NCBI GenBank assembly: GCA_948474755.1
Contig: CAOLHI010001255.1
Location: 372,001 to 436,000 of the forward strand
DNA length: 64,000 nucleotides
Direction: 5' to 3'
Source of the DNA: Ctenosaura bakeri
Lineage: Eukaryota > Chordata > Lepidosauria > Squamata > Iguanidae
Shown piece by piece: positions 47,765 to 59,600 of this stretch. The position numbers were made by a program, and so were the translations under genes. Below the pieces are notes generated by a model. That model worked only from the letters and a program-made list of their open reading frames with translations, was not told the DNA's origin and did not search any database. Numbering within the stretch: the first letter of the stretch is position 1; the number at the start of each line of letters is the position of its first letter.

Positions 47765-48259
47765 AATTTGTTTGCTACTTAATTTGATATCTCTAATAAA
47801 CCCTCTTTCTGTTTAAATTGCCTTTCCAACAGAATTTTATAGATCATTTACCAATATTTTTCTTCCCTTAGTTTTAGGCTTCCTTACAGTGTTATTTCTA
47901 AAATCACCTATTCCCAAAAGTACAACTGCAGATACATTAGTGTTTTACACCAAACATGCTTTTATATACTGGAAAGGTGACTTATCCCTTTCATGTTCAG
48001 TTTTCTGAGAGTTAAGTCTAGATGTTCCATTTTCCATTAAACATATCACTGTTTCACAAAGAGAACTCCAGTGTGTTTCCCCACTTGCAGCTGACTTTGA
48101 CTGCAGCTGATGGTGAGGGATGGATCCCTAGATCAGAGCATCATCCATGGCTGCTCTGTTCAAGCCATTATATTTGGTCTTCTTAAATAAAAGTAACTTT
48201 CAATTGGCCTAAGTCCCTAATGCACCTTGTAAGCCAGATAATTGGCCACAGAGCTGCTA
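47765..48259. other. Intronic sequence, nothing recognised
   Basis: No family was recognised. Confidence 0.55.
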
Positions 48260-48801
48260 CATTCAGCATACGCTCCCAAGCATCCGGATTTGGCAGCAAA
48301 AGACACAACAGTCATCCCACTTTTTCAGCTGCTTTTAAAATTTCCTTGTTTTCTCTCCTTCTCTCACTCTGCCCCTTTATCTTCACCTAACTTGAATTGC
48401 TGCAATCTGAGTTCAAAGTGCAAAAGTAGTATGAACTCAGTTAACTCAGCAGGGAAGACAGGAGTAGGCAGAATCTTGTACTTCCCAGTAGGCTCAGGCA
48501 AAAGCAAATCACTGTTGCTTATCCTAGTTTGTGTGCTCCTCCTCACTGATAACTTTTGCTGTTTTGACCACACTCTAATATTGCTCTGCAATTCATCCTG
48601 GGCCATTTCTGCACGAGACTGTTATAGCACGATGATTCCACTTTCAACCTCCTATGGAATCCTGGGGTTTGTAGTTTCGGGGCGAAACTGCAAACCCCAA
48701 GATTCCATAGGAGGTTGAAAGTGGAATCATCACACTAAAACAGTCTCGTGCGGAAATGGCCCTGGTCTTCATCTGTGAAATATGAGAGGGTACGCATTCA
48801 G
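48260..48801 (+). mobile_element. Family X element with a nested Harbinger-like MITE
   Basis: The element (48267-48794) starts CATACGCTCCCAAGCATCC and ends ATATGAGAGGGTAC; the 7-bp sequence CATTCAG flanks it at 48260-48266 and 48795-48801. Internal family blocks CATCCCACTTTTTCAGCTGC, GAGTTCAAAGTGCAAAAGTA and AAAGCAAATCACTGTTGC are in order. Removing the inserted MITE and its duplicated CTG restores a contiguous GTCTTCATCTGTGAAATAT end and a length of about 364 bp, equal to the copy at 35144. Confidence 0.85.
48601..48761. mobile_element. Harbinger-like hairpin MITE nested in family X
   Basis: GGCCATTTCTGCACGAGACT at the start pairs with AGTCTCGTGCGGAAATGGCC at the end. Nearly perfect palindrome of 161 bp with arms including TTCCACTTTCAACCTCCTAT and its complement. 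CTG at 48598-48600 and 48762-48764 is a perfect 3-bp duplication. The host repeat is interrupted exactly at this point. Confidence 0.9.
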
Positions 48802-49670
48802 TCATAGGATCAATCTACAGGTATCTTTAACAAATGACTAGATATTTGTTGTCTGTGGTACCAAGGAGGCACTTAACATTTTTCCTTTAATAACTTTAAA
48901 CTACTTAACATAAACAGCTGATAACCATCAAGAATATAACCAAGAGTAACCAAGATGCCTATCATTAGATTGAAATTCAATGGAAGACGGAGCAAAGAAG
49001 CACAAGAACCACTTTCAAACTTTGAATTTTCAAAGTACTTTGAGAGAGTCTGCCTGAGTTAAGTTCATTTATTTGAACATGCTCTGGGGAATATAATATT
49101 TAAAGCTTCAAAAATAGCTTTTGAAGAACATTTAATGTTCTTTTGAAGGATTTCCATTGCTGGCAAAGCACATTGGATTGATATCATGCCACTGGATCCT
49201 GACCTAAATATTATATCCCACTAAACTAAACAAGTAAATAATATTAAAAAGACTTTATAAAAATTCTTTTTTGTCTTCCAAATCACAGGCTCCTGTAATC
49301 AGGACTGAATATAAACAAACAATTAAGAGGTATTTAGAACATGATCTGAACACTAATCCTGCCTTGTGTTCTTTCTTATACTTAATTATCAGCTTTAAGA
49401 TGGCTATTATAGCGTAATTACTGGATTTACTTCTGGAACTACTGCAAAAACTGGTGTTTTTGTCTATGTGTATAATGTCTACTGTTTGTAAGTCTTTGTG
49501 CATATTATTGTCTCCTACTTACACATGGAAAGAAATAAAAATTAGAGAATATAAAAGTGCATATTGCATTTATGGAATATTAAAAATATCAAGAAATAAA
49601 TTCTATTTTTCACTAATGTTATGTAGGTGAGTGAAAAACAGACTTTATTTCTTGATAATATTTCATAAGT
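48802..49670. other. AT-rich intronic sequence, nothing recognised
   Basis: No family was recognised. Confidence 0.55.
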
Positions 49671-49720
49671 AGGGTTGCCCATAAATCAGAAACAACCTGA
49701 AGGCACACAATAACAACAAT
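49671..49720 (+). mobile_element. Sauria-type SINE tail fragment
   Basis: AGGGTTGCCCATAAATCAGA followed by AACAACCTGAAGGCACACAA and TAACAACAA: tail only. Confidence 0.72.
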
Positions 49721-50895
49721 TGTGGAGGCTGATTCCTCATAATAATCAGTACGCACAGATTGTAACAAGTTACAGTTTCAGTGAACACATGTTTTTAAAA
49801 AACATATGGAGGAAAAGGCTGTTTAAATTAAATCAACACCAAGAAGCATAACCATATGAGACGAAGGAGTCCAATTACTATATATTTCAGTTTGGAGAAA
49901 GACCCTGACCTTTTGCTCTGCCTTTTAACAACTGATCTTGACTTCCTTGTTCACACCAGGCCTTGTGTGGTCTATATTACAAACATCAAGAGGTTTGATG
50001 GAAAGGTTTCCTCTTATATCAATTTAACATCAAACTTTTTTCTCCAGCTCTGTTGATTACAGGGAAATACTGGAATATAAACAACTGCATTTTATATTCA
50101 GTTACATATAGGGCAGCTGAATCCTTTTGCTGACATTGAAGTTGCATTTAGGCTTGCTGAAATCAATGAGCATATGCAAGCATGCCATTTAAGTGGTTTG
50201 GGGATTATTAAACTCATTACTATAGAATTACCACTGCTATATTAAAACGTTCCTTGGCTCATTCATCTATAATAAATGAAAGCAAATACCTGTTCAAGAA
50301 AAAGGCACTAAGGATCAGTATTTGGCTGTAATTTGACCAACACCTTTCCTAGCAGCAGCTCAGTGCAGACAAAGATACTCAGCAAAAATGCCACTTAAAT
50401 TAATCTGACAATGGAGGCTATTCACAGCACTGAAAAGCTTGGGTAAGCAACAAAAGAGTGCTTATTAATGCCAGTAGTTAGCAGCACAATATAATTCCCA
50501 ACTTCTTTCAACTCTCTTTTGCTCTCAGAGGCATATGAAAATTAGCCTGAACTATCTTTAGAACCTCTTGTCTGCAAAAGGCAAGCTAAGTCCTATAAAC
50601 CAAGGGCATGTACTTCAGTGCTCTTCTTAATGATCCACTAGACTGAATCTCCTATTATCTGAATTGCTCATGGGGGTACCAATGGTTCAGCATAATATAT
50701 CTGGAAAGAACAAAATACAAGTCCTTTCCAGAAGTGAACTGCTGGATGAGTGAACATACTATGCATGGGGGAACAGTACCTGCCTGTGCCCTACATATGT
50801 CCATTTGAAGATTTCAATCGTGTCTGCATGTGTAAAACTGTGGGTTTAGTGTTCTAAAAGCCCCATGTTTTTTAGGATTGCTAAATGCATATGAC
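49721..50895. other. AT-rich intronic sequence, nothing recognised
   Basis: No family or exon was recognised. Confidence 0.55.
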
Positions 50896-51005
50896 CAGGA
50901 GTGGGGAACCTCCTTCCCTACATTTGTTGCCTCATTTCAGTTCCCATCAGCCCTGGACAAGCACAACCAATGGTAAAGGATGACAGAAGTTGGATATGGA
51001 GGGAC
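50896..51005. mobile_element. Fold-back DNA transposon remnant (hAT-like)
   Basis: CAGGAGTGGGGAACCTCCTT at one end and GGATGACAGAAGTTGGATAT at the other, matching the GTGGGGAACCT end and palindromic core of the family. Confidence 0.58.
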
Positions 51006-51583
51006 AAAGGTTTGTTGTGCCTATTCTGTGAAGTCAGGAATCTGAAAAATGTGGGGGTTTTTAAATCCAAAGGTCATATAATTTTACACATCTGGATTTT
51101 GTTCCAGTAGAGAGAGCCCATGACCCTTACTTCAGATGAGAATGCTCAGGACAGCAGAAGGGGCTGCTACTGCACTTACTCCATTTCCCAAACATTCATC
51201 TGAAAACTAAAATATATTAGTGTATGCATATGTTCGTATCTTATTTCTTCATCCAAAACTCTGTCACCCTGTCTTTCCTCAACATCCTCCAATGCAGCTG
51301 AAAGCAATCAGTTAAAAACAAAACAAAACTGTAAGCAGAGATTAGAATACTAATTTTAAAAGTGCTTGATCGAGCCAGTTCTACCATTAGGCACAGTGAG
51401 TCAAATGCTTGTGGCAACAGATTTTGGGAAGCACAAAGGGGCAGCAAACTATTAAGTTGTCATTACTGAATGTTGGCTAACAGGGATGGGGAAGTGGTAT
51501 TTGTGGTGAGACATAGCTGCCTTATAGGCCAAAAACAACTTGGGTGGCTTTGGGTACAGTAGGTCTTGAACACTGGTCCTTTG
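51006..51583. other. Intronic sequence, nothing recognised
   Basis: No family was recognised. Confidence 0.5.
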
Positions 51584-51690
51584 GTTTTGGATTTCAACTC
51601 CCAGAAGACCCAGGCATCTTGGCCAATAGGATCTGAAGTCCAAAATGCCTGGACAATCAAAGTTTGAGAACTACTGCACATTATGACCAG
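51584..51690. mobile_element. Fold-back DNA transposon remnant (hAT-like)
   Basis: TTTCAACTCCCAGAAGACCC and GATCTGAAGTCCAAAATGCC followed by AAAGTTTGAGAACTACTG, a recognisable variant of the family. Confidence 0.5.
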
Positions 51691-53105
51691 TTGGGCAAGT
51701 AAGAAGGATTGGACAAGTAAGAAGGACAATTCTATCCCACTTATACCCAACAAAACAGTTCAAACCTCCAACAAAGTAAGAAGATTCCTCTAAAAGTGAA
51801 AATCAGACTCTTTACAAATCTGGAAAATGCTGTTAAAAAGACCACAAGGAAGGCTTCCCTTGCATTTTCCTTTGATTTTTAAATCAGAATTTTCCAAAAT
51901 ACTTATGAGCTGAATGTGGAAGAAATCAAAGCAAACAGATTTATCCATTCCTAATTGGGAGATATAAAAGTGAGACTCAACAAAAAAAATTGATAATGAC
52001 ATGCAAGTTTTTTATGCCTTGGTTGATGAATAGTAAAGCTGGCTATGCAGTTTCAAAAACAGAACACAATTTTGTTGTAATTATTTTTTAAAAGACATGA
52101 GAAATAATCAGAGTCTAGAAACTGATAATTAACTCAGTAAATTATTGATTTGCTTGGTTTTTTCCTAAGAATTTCACATTAGACTCTCCTATTAATGTTG
52201 AAGTTAAAAATGTACTTTAGTGAATTAAGTCACTGGAATTTATTAAAATTCATTAGGATGCCTTTCCCTCTGTCAGATTCAGTAAAACAGAAAGTCCAAG
52301 AGAAAAAAAAATTAGGATTGCATGGCTCTGTTGATAGGCAGGCTAATCTGGCAAACCATAGGAAAAGAAGAGAGAAAGAGAAAAGAGGGTTCTAGACTCC
52401 AGGTCAAGGGGGAGAACAACAATGACAACAACAAAAAGAACCAGCGATCAAAGAATGAGAAAGAAGGAAAAAAGTAAGCCTTGGAATGGAATGGCAGTTG
52501 AGTGGTATTTTATTGTAGAGACTAACCCCTTCAAGTAGCTGGGTCCCTTTCAGAATGTCAGTACTTTTAGGTCTGAAAGGAAGATGTGTCTTCTGCCCCA
52601 GCCATGGGCTTTTAGAGAAGGAAAGTATGTGGAGTCTTTCTGCGGAATAGGGTACGTTGTGTGTCTTTGCAGCAACTTCTCTTCTGCTTACTGGACTGGT
52701 TTCTGTTAATCTTCCTGTTGCTCATACAGTGCTATGCACCTGGATAATTAGATGAAAAGTTTTCCTCACCCCTAATTCCACTTCTTTCTTTCTTGACTTC
52801 TTCCTCTTCCTCCTAGCCCTTCCATTATGCTTTTTACCCACTCGTCCCCCTCCCTCCTATGCCATTTTAATTATGCAATTAAAACAAGAAGGGTGCAGAG
52901 AATAGTGTGCTTGTTAAATACCTATCTATTTAAACTGAAGATGTAACATACTGGATTTGGGGTCTTTGATCCCAGAACATACGCTGTGTTACTGATCTTT
53001 GCAGAGCACCGTTCTTGATCAAGAGTAGAGAGGAGGAAAGAATGCAATTATTCAGTTGTTAAAAAATGCAAATCAAGCAAAAACTGAGCAATACTATTTC
53101 AACTG
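51691..53105. other. AT-rich intronic sequence, nothing recognised
   Basis: No family or exon was recognised. Confidence 0.55.
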
Positions 53106-53108
53106 TTA

Positions 53109-53282
53109 GGCCATTTCCGCACTATACTGTTATACTCAGTTTCAACATCCCATGGAATTCTGGGGTTTGTAGCATTCTGGCTGTTAATTCTAAATGCCCC
53201 TCCCTAAACCGCAAACCCCAGAATTCCACAGGATGTTGAAAGTGAAACAATAGCATTATAACAGTATAATGCGGAAATGGCT
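53109..53282. mobile_element. Harbinger-like hairpin MITE (174 bp)
   Basis: GGCCATTTCCGCACTATACT at the start and AGTATAATGCGGAAATGGCT at the end, arms with TTTCAACATCCCATGGAATT and its complement. TTA at 53106-53108 and 53283-53285 is a perfect target duplication of the preferred Harbinger type. Confidence 0.9.
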
Positions 53283-53285
53283 TTA

Positions 53286-54225
53286 GTGTTGATGGTAATG
53301 AATGAATTTCCCCATTTCTAACATTTGACATTTATATTTTCAAGTTCTGGAAATAATAATAATAAAAAATTCTGAGCTTGATAACAATAATGCTAGTTAG
53401 AATGAGATTGATACAAAATACAGCCCCTCATGAGTCATTCTCCCATCCAGGTTACTTTAATATGCAAAGGAACTTTGGACAAGAAATCTGCCAACCAACA
53501 ACAGATGGAAGGATTCAGTAAACGTTATTTTTTAAAATCTTGAAATCATTAACAACACTGTATCATACATAAACAAAATGCACACATAAACACATACACA
53601 TACGATGGACAAGTCAAAAGATATATCAACCATGTTACTATCATCAGTCAACTTTAATCTCATCAAACCATGAAATCAGATTTGTTTGACAGCACCAATT
53701 TTTTAAAAATAAAATTGACTGACATTAATTACGTTATGTGTATGACATATAAATCTGTGTAGTGGTAAATAAAATGGTAAGGACAGGGTAGCCAGACAGC
53801 ATAATATAGATTGTCTGATGAGTTGGTCCCATTCCAACAATGTGCTGTATATAGCTGAATGTACAGCCCAGATTTAATTAGTAAAATGAGAGGTGGGTGA
53901 AGTCAAGTCTAATTTAGCCTCTCTTCGCTGGTAGCTGTTCAGGCCCACATGGAACAATATTCTTAGAGCATTAACACTTTACTGGGTCCCAATAGGCTAA
54001 AATCATGACAGTAAGATGCCCATGCAATAATAGATGTAATGGTTATCTCTTGTAAGAAGAAATGCTGGAGATTTCTGAAAATTACTGATAAAAAAGAAGA
54101 ATGGGCACAAATCCCCAACCTCTCCTCTGGCTTAGGTTTAAACCTGCACCAGGCCAGAATTCAGAGAAGGATCCATTTCTTCTAGCCCATCCTCAGTTTT
54201 CATGCCAGCATCCCAAAACATAAAG
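53286..54225. other. AT-rich intronic sequence, nothing recognised
   Basis: No family was recognised. Confidence 0.55.
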
Positions 54226-54985
54226 GCGGAAGAGACCTTAGAGTTTACCTAGTCCAACTAGTCATTTGTTGTCGGCTCAGTAATGTGGGATGCAGTGACA
54301 GTATCCTTGACTATCTAACTAGTCTATTGAACTTGTGCTTGAACATCTCCAGTGAAAAAGAAGTTACCACCTCTTGAGGCAGTCTGCTCTGCTATTCTGT
54401 TTAGCTTATGTTTGAATAACATTTATCTGAAATACTGTTTCTTGAAGTTTCCACTCACTGGTTCCAGTTCTGCCTCTGAGGCAGCTAGGAATTCTGCTCC
54501 AACTGGTGACAGATTTTTGGACAGTTGAAGACTGCTATCATGTCTGTCCTTGTTCTTCTCTTCTCCAAGCTAAATTTATCCACCTCACAGGACTTGAGAT
54601 CTAGACTTTTACTATCTGGGTTGCACAACTTAGTTTATCAGCCTTGTGTTCACCTGCTAGTCCCAGCTAGACCAGACCCATTGAATCAATGAGATTTACT
54701 TACCCATGTTGACTGGCAATTCATCAGTTGACACAATAGGTATACTTGAGCTGGGACTAGAAGTTGGATTTTGAACACAATGTTCTTCTTGGTGCTCCAA
54801 TTTTCTATCATAAAGTACTTCCTATGACCTGAACACAAAACTTCAGTTGATGCAATCCAAGACAGCATTAGCTTCTTAAACTGCAGCATCACACTGCTGG
54901 CTCATATCAATTTTGTGACCTACTACTATACCCAAACCCTTTTCAGATATATTGCTGCAAGCTGTTCTCCCATATCTAGATGTTT
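54226..54985 (-). mobile_element. CR1 LINE 3' part, antisense
   Basis: Plus-strand blocks in the order seen in reversed CR1: GCGGAAGAGACCTTAGAGTT, CCTAGTCCAACTAGTC, TGCTTGAACATCTCCAGTGA, CCACCTCTTGAGGCAGTCTG, GTTTCTTGAAGTTTCCACTC, CTATCATGTCTGTCCTTG, CTTCTCTTCTCCAAGCTAAA, AACTGCAGCATCACACTGCT. The minus strand therefore carries the 3' end of CR1 ORF2 (a decayed 'RKFF' to 'LPREV' region) and 3' UTR. Many substitutions; no intact frame. Confidence 0.82.
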
Positions 54986-55480
54986 GGGCTGGAATCCTTT
55001 ATGTACTATGTTGCTATTTAACCATAGTAGTTATGTACTTATGTAGTGAATCACAGTCTGAACTCCCCAGTACCCACTAACCTGCCCACAGCCATTATGA
55101 CTGAGGGGAGTTTGTTCCCCATATCAGCAGGGAAGCAGCTGATTGATGTCTCCATCCCGTGCATGAAAAATCACCATTGCAAGAGGCAGTAACACAGTGT
55201 CTGTCACAAATCCCCTTCACAGCAGGTTTCTTACATGGAGGTGGTGAGAACAACAGTCAGCTGCCTGCTAAGGAACAGGCAAACAGATCACCACTGATCA
55301 TAGAGGCTGCTGACCCGTAAGTGGGGACTAGAGGACTTTCACAGTCCCTATGCATGGCAATCATGAATACAACGCAGTCACAAATGCATAACTCTTGGTT
55401 TTGCATTTGTAACTACCCAACAGAATTGTGAGTATCGTCTTCATGTTTTTTGTGTACCTAAATAAAAACCTTTATATTTA
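54986..55480. other. Intronic sequence, nothing recognised
   Basis: No family was recognised. Confidence 0.5.
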
Positions 55481-55628
55481 CCCGTATATACTTGCATATA
55501 GGACGACTGGCGTATAAGATGACCCCCAACTTTTCCAGTAAAAATATAGAGTTTAGGATATACTCGCCGTATAAGACCACCCCTCTTCCAACGCACACCA
55601 AAATGCTTATGACTGAATGTGGTACCCA

Positions 55629-55695
55629 GTATACAACAACCAGCCAATCACGGCAAGCCAGGTACCTTACAGGTGATTGGCAGGTTGTTGTATAC
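55629..55695. repeat. Inverted repeat 1 inside the composite element
   Basis: The 22-nt arm GTATACAACAACCAGCCAAT(CA) at 55629-55650 is complementary to 55674-55695 at 21 of 22 positions. Confidence 0.93.
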
Positions 55696-55747
55696 AAAGC
55701 CTGCTTAGATAGGTCAGCTCTCCCTGCCTGCCCAGACCTCCCTCCAA

Positions 55748-55824
55748 ACATGCCTCTTTCACCTGTCTGGCCCACCCCTGTATCCTATTACCAAGGGTGG
55801 GCCAGACAAGTGAAAGAGGCATGT
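55748..55824. repeat. Inverted repeat 2 inside the composite element
   Basis: A 30-nt arm beginning ACATGCCTCTTTCACCTGTC at 55748-55777 is complementary to 55795-55824 at 29 of 30 positions, with a 17-nt loop. Confidence 0.94.
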
Positions 55825-56060
55825 TCTTCTGGGCAGTTTTTCTCCAGCAGCTGCCGGAATGTTGCTGAAACTTCCTGAAACATGGGAGGAGGGGCGGCAG
55901 CCTCCTCAGAGTCGGAGCCGGGGCCTGCCCTCCCCAGCGAGCCTGCAAGTGTCTCGCGGGTGGGGGGGAAACTCGGCAGCAACCTAAGCCTCAGGAAAGG
56001 CATTTCAGTCTCTTAGAATGGGGCAAAATCCATATAAAATTTGGACAAGCACCAGATAAA

Positions 56061-56225
56061 GAGTATCAAGGAGAAGGGAGCAGAGCACATGGCTGGACGG
56101 GGACTTTACAAAGGTGGGACTGAAAACCCTCACCTCGGCGGTGGGCGAGAGTATCAAGGAGAAGGGAGCAGAGCACATGGCTGGAGGAGGACTTTACAAA
56201 GGTGGGACTGAGAACCCTCACCTTG
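56061..56225. repeat. 88-bp direct repeat inside the composite element
   Basis: GAGTATCAAGGAGAAGGGAG at 56061 recurs at 56149, with following sequence (GCACATGGCTGGA, CTTTACAAAGGTGGGACTGA) repeated almost unchanged. Confidence 0.92.
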
Positions 56226-56570
56226 GCGGCGGCGGAGCTTCTTTCCGGGCAGGGGAAGCTCTGGGGGGGGCAGGAACGGCGGCGGAGCTTCTTTCCGGGC
56301 GGGGGAAGCTCTGGGGGTGCAGGAACGGCGGGGGAGCTCCTTTCCGGGCGGGGGAAGCTCTGGGGGTGCAGGAATGGCGGGGGAGCTCCTTTCCGAGCGG
56401 GGGAAGCTCTGGGGGGGGCAGGACCGGCGGTGGAGCTCCTTTCCGGGTGGGGGAAGCTCTGGGGGGGGCAGGACCGGCGGCGGAGCTCCTTTCCAGGCAG
56501 GGGAAGCTCTGGGGGGGCAGGAATGGCGGCAGCAGCGGAGCTCCTTTCTGAGCAGGGGGAAGCACCTGGC
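56226..56570. repeat. G-rich 50-bp minisatellite
   Basis: About 6.5 units start at 56231, 56281, 56331, 56380, 56430, 56480 and 56535 (periods 50, 50, 49, 50, 50, 55). Each unit has GGCGGAGCTCCTTTCCGGGC, then GGGGGAAGCTCTGGGGG, then CAGGACC. Runs of 4-8 G on the plus strand could form G-quadruplexes. Overlapping open frames of 92-145 codons here are by-products of the repeat. Confidence 0.93.
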
Positions 56571-56643
56571 GTATAAGATGACCCCCCACTTTTGAAAAGT
56601 TTTGGGGGGGTAAAAAAGTCGTGTTATACGCAGCTATATACAG

Positions 56644-59600
56644 TATCTCTGGTGAATCTCAACTTGTTAGTTTCAGCCCAGCTTTCTTATTTTTCTGAAT
56701 TCCTTTGATTCTTCTATCAAATTCTGTCTGCTTTGGTCTTGGTAAACTCTCCTTACTTTGCAATATCTGCAAATTAGAAAAGCAACTTATCCAGACCATG
56801 TATAAAAAAATACTGAACAGCTATTGTTTTTGAGATCATTGTCTAGGAGGATGATAAGCCACTGTTGAGTATGGTTTCACCTAACAGCAGTATTGTCCAG
56901 CCAGCATTTTGCCACTTGTGAATAATATAATGGGAAATACCTCGCTTAAATCAAGGCATACTATTATGCTATAGCATTCACATGATCTGTTGAATTAACA
57001 TAACTTTATCAAAAGTTTCCCCTTTATTCCTTTTCTTCCTGGTAAGTCATGGTATCAGCAAGAGCAAAGGCTCTTGATTTTTTCTCTGTCCCTCTTTGTC
57101 TCTTTAATACTCTGCACTGGAGAAAAATGGCCAGAGAATTCTGGGATGCATTGTTTAGTCAAGGACTGCCCATCATTCAGTTACAGTAGCCCTTAGAAGA
57201 CCTCTGTCTCTGTTGAAATTTTATATAGCAATGCTTTACTCCAGGAGGATAATAAAGTATCAGGTGCAGGGAGGAAAGTGAAGGGAAATAGGAATAAAGA
57301 TGCAAAAATGCTTTAGAGATCAGTGAGGGAACCCAAGATTACTTCTCTGGAATGCATTTAATTTGTGCCAGAGAAGCAGAAGGGACATTTTAAAAGTTTT
57401 ACCCAATGGAATATGTGTCTCTGTAGTGGCTAAATACTAATGACAAGCAAAACAAAACAAAAAACTCCAAACCCCTAAAGTTTATTGTAAGAATGCTATT
57501 AAAGACTGGAAAGCTATCTAGGGGTGCTAAGCTAACACAGAACTAAGCTAGTTTTGAGAGAATAAGGAGGTGGGAAAACAAGAGGTGGAAAGATCCTTAA
57601 GAGTATCAATTTTCATCCCAGAGAGATTAGCGTAGGTGGATAAGAGATGAGAAGACTTTGGGTCACTGAAAACTACTTAACACTGCCACTGTTGCTGTCA
57701 ATGAGGTGCATTAAGGTCATCCTTTAATTTTTAAGTATTGAGCATTGATGCATTTCCAATACTTCTCTCATTTGAACTCACAAGTTTTCAAGCCTGGCCT
57801 AGGAGAACTTCACCAACATCCCTAATGCAAAAATGCTCCCTACATGATTCCTTCAGTCCACATCACAACACATTTTGTTAATACAGTCCTAATCCTATGT
57901 GAAACAGCATCAAAATTCTATGTTAATGTAAGTAGGACTGAAATCTTTCCTGAATCAATGTACTGCCATGAATTAAAAAAAAGTTTACAGAATATTACAT
58001 CAATGCAAGGTTAGTTACATTTGAACTTTTTACAGTTCTTGGCTGATGAGCGGTTGGCCAACGTCCAATGAACTGGTGAGTAATCTATGAGCCTTCCTTT
58101 GGTGAAATGATCTATCAATGGCTTATTTTACTCTAACATCATGCTTGACATTTCAGCTTATGCTTCAGTACGCCACCCTTCATTGTTTTTGCCTATCAAA
58201 AGGCAAATTCACATGACAATAATCATGGCTGGCCATCTACAGAGCTGACCTGCCTCCCCCTTTCCCCACTGCATTATGGGTTGCATGTCTGCATATCACA
58301 CACAAAAAAGCATTTTGCTGAAGATGATGACGCAAGTTTGAGTTTGAAAGTAAGAACTCACAATAAACAGAAATTAGTATGTAAAAAAGACTGAGGTTAG
58401 AACTCAGTGCCAAATTCTGCATGGATATCCTCAATGATATTCTCTACTTGCTAGTTTGGCCAAGTGGCTTGTTTGGTCAGAAGCCTTACCTCAAACTCAC
58501 TCATATAAATACAAATTATTTCCCTCTAATAAGTAGTCATGAATCTGCTTCCAGAAGTCTCATTTTGAAGTGATCTTGGGCTGATTCTATTATGTCTGGA
58601 AAGGTCTCATTACTCATGAGCTGGAGACTTACGTGGATACTGGTTTACAACAGAATTATGTTATCCATATTTCTGCACAAGAATAAAGATACTGAGTGGA
58701 TTTCCTGTTAACAGTTGTAACTTCAGCATCTGGTTTTGATTTTTAATCCATCTACTTCTATGTAAACAAACATATTTAGCAATAGCTGGCTTTAAAAAAA
58801 AACCCAAAGAACTGTAATTGATAGCAATCCTTGTGCAGCTCTAATCTTAGCCATGTAACTAATCCCTGTTAAAACCAATCTAAATAACAATTAACTACCA
58901 TGCCCTTCCTTCTACACTTCGAATGTTTCCAAATGTGAGTGAATTTTCTGTTTGAACTACTCTGACAACAGGACATGCACACTCAGTAATTGTCAAACAA
59001 GAATGATATTGCTCTCTGCATATCTAAATTATGTCCAGTTAAACAAGTTCAGTAATGATGAGATCTGAGACGTTGTACCTATACAATTCCTGTAAAACAA
59101 TACTGTTAACTTGGGAAACAGAGCCAGTCATCTGTTTGGAACGAAACCGCCAATTGGCTTTCTCTAGCCACTCTGTCCACTTCTCCAAAGCCTTGTCGTC
59201 TAAAACTTCACATTCATTTTCTTAATGTTTTTAACCTAGTGTCTGTGAAATTTTTATTGCTCCCAAGCTGACGACATCTGATCTGAATGTAACCGCACAC
59301 CTCTTTGCTCAGCAGCATTTGTCACAAGCTATTATAAATTATCATGCTGATAGTTTGCATTGCTGGGAAACCGGAAAAGTTCCATAAATTCAAAGCACTG
59401 TGAATCAGTGGCATTCTTGTTTATTATCCAGATATAAAGTTTTACAAGACTACATCTTTGCAGTAGGACATTAGGGCAAACAAATAGTGGAGTATGTAGA
59501 GCTTTACCCTGAAAACATTTGTAACTGACAACCAATATATATTAAAAAAGGTAATAGGCCAATGTTTCATCTTTTCCTCCATTCATTTTTTACTATATTC

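Larger units (their letters stand above)
55481..56643. mobile_element. Composite TIR element with internal fold-backs and minisatellite (1163 bp)
   Basis: The 5' end reads CCCGTATATACTTGCATATA then GGACGACTGGCGTATAAGAT; the reverse complement of the 3' end reads CTGTATATAGCTGCGTATAA then CACGACTTTTTTACCCCCCC. TA precedes and follows the element. The motif GGCGTATAAGATGACCCCC also recurs in direct orientation at about 55508 and 56568. Inside are two fold-backs, an 88-bp direct repeat and a G-rich 50-bp minisatellite. No transposase frame. CpG-rich, unlike the surrounding intron. Ends and TA flanks suggest a Tc1/mariner-type non-autonomous element, but the family is not recognised with certainty. 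Confidence 0.68.

Noticed and set aside
47277..47787. Long overlapping open frames (149 and 162 codons) on the plus strand
   Set aside because: They lie inside a Harbinger-like GC-rich element with target duplications; they arise from low stop-codon frequency in GC-rich DNA and show no domain.
56114..56595. Gly/Arg/Ser-rich open frames of 92-145 codons on both strands
   Set aside because: Produced by the 50-bp minisatellite in several frames at once; no start context or homology.
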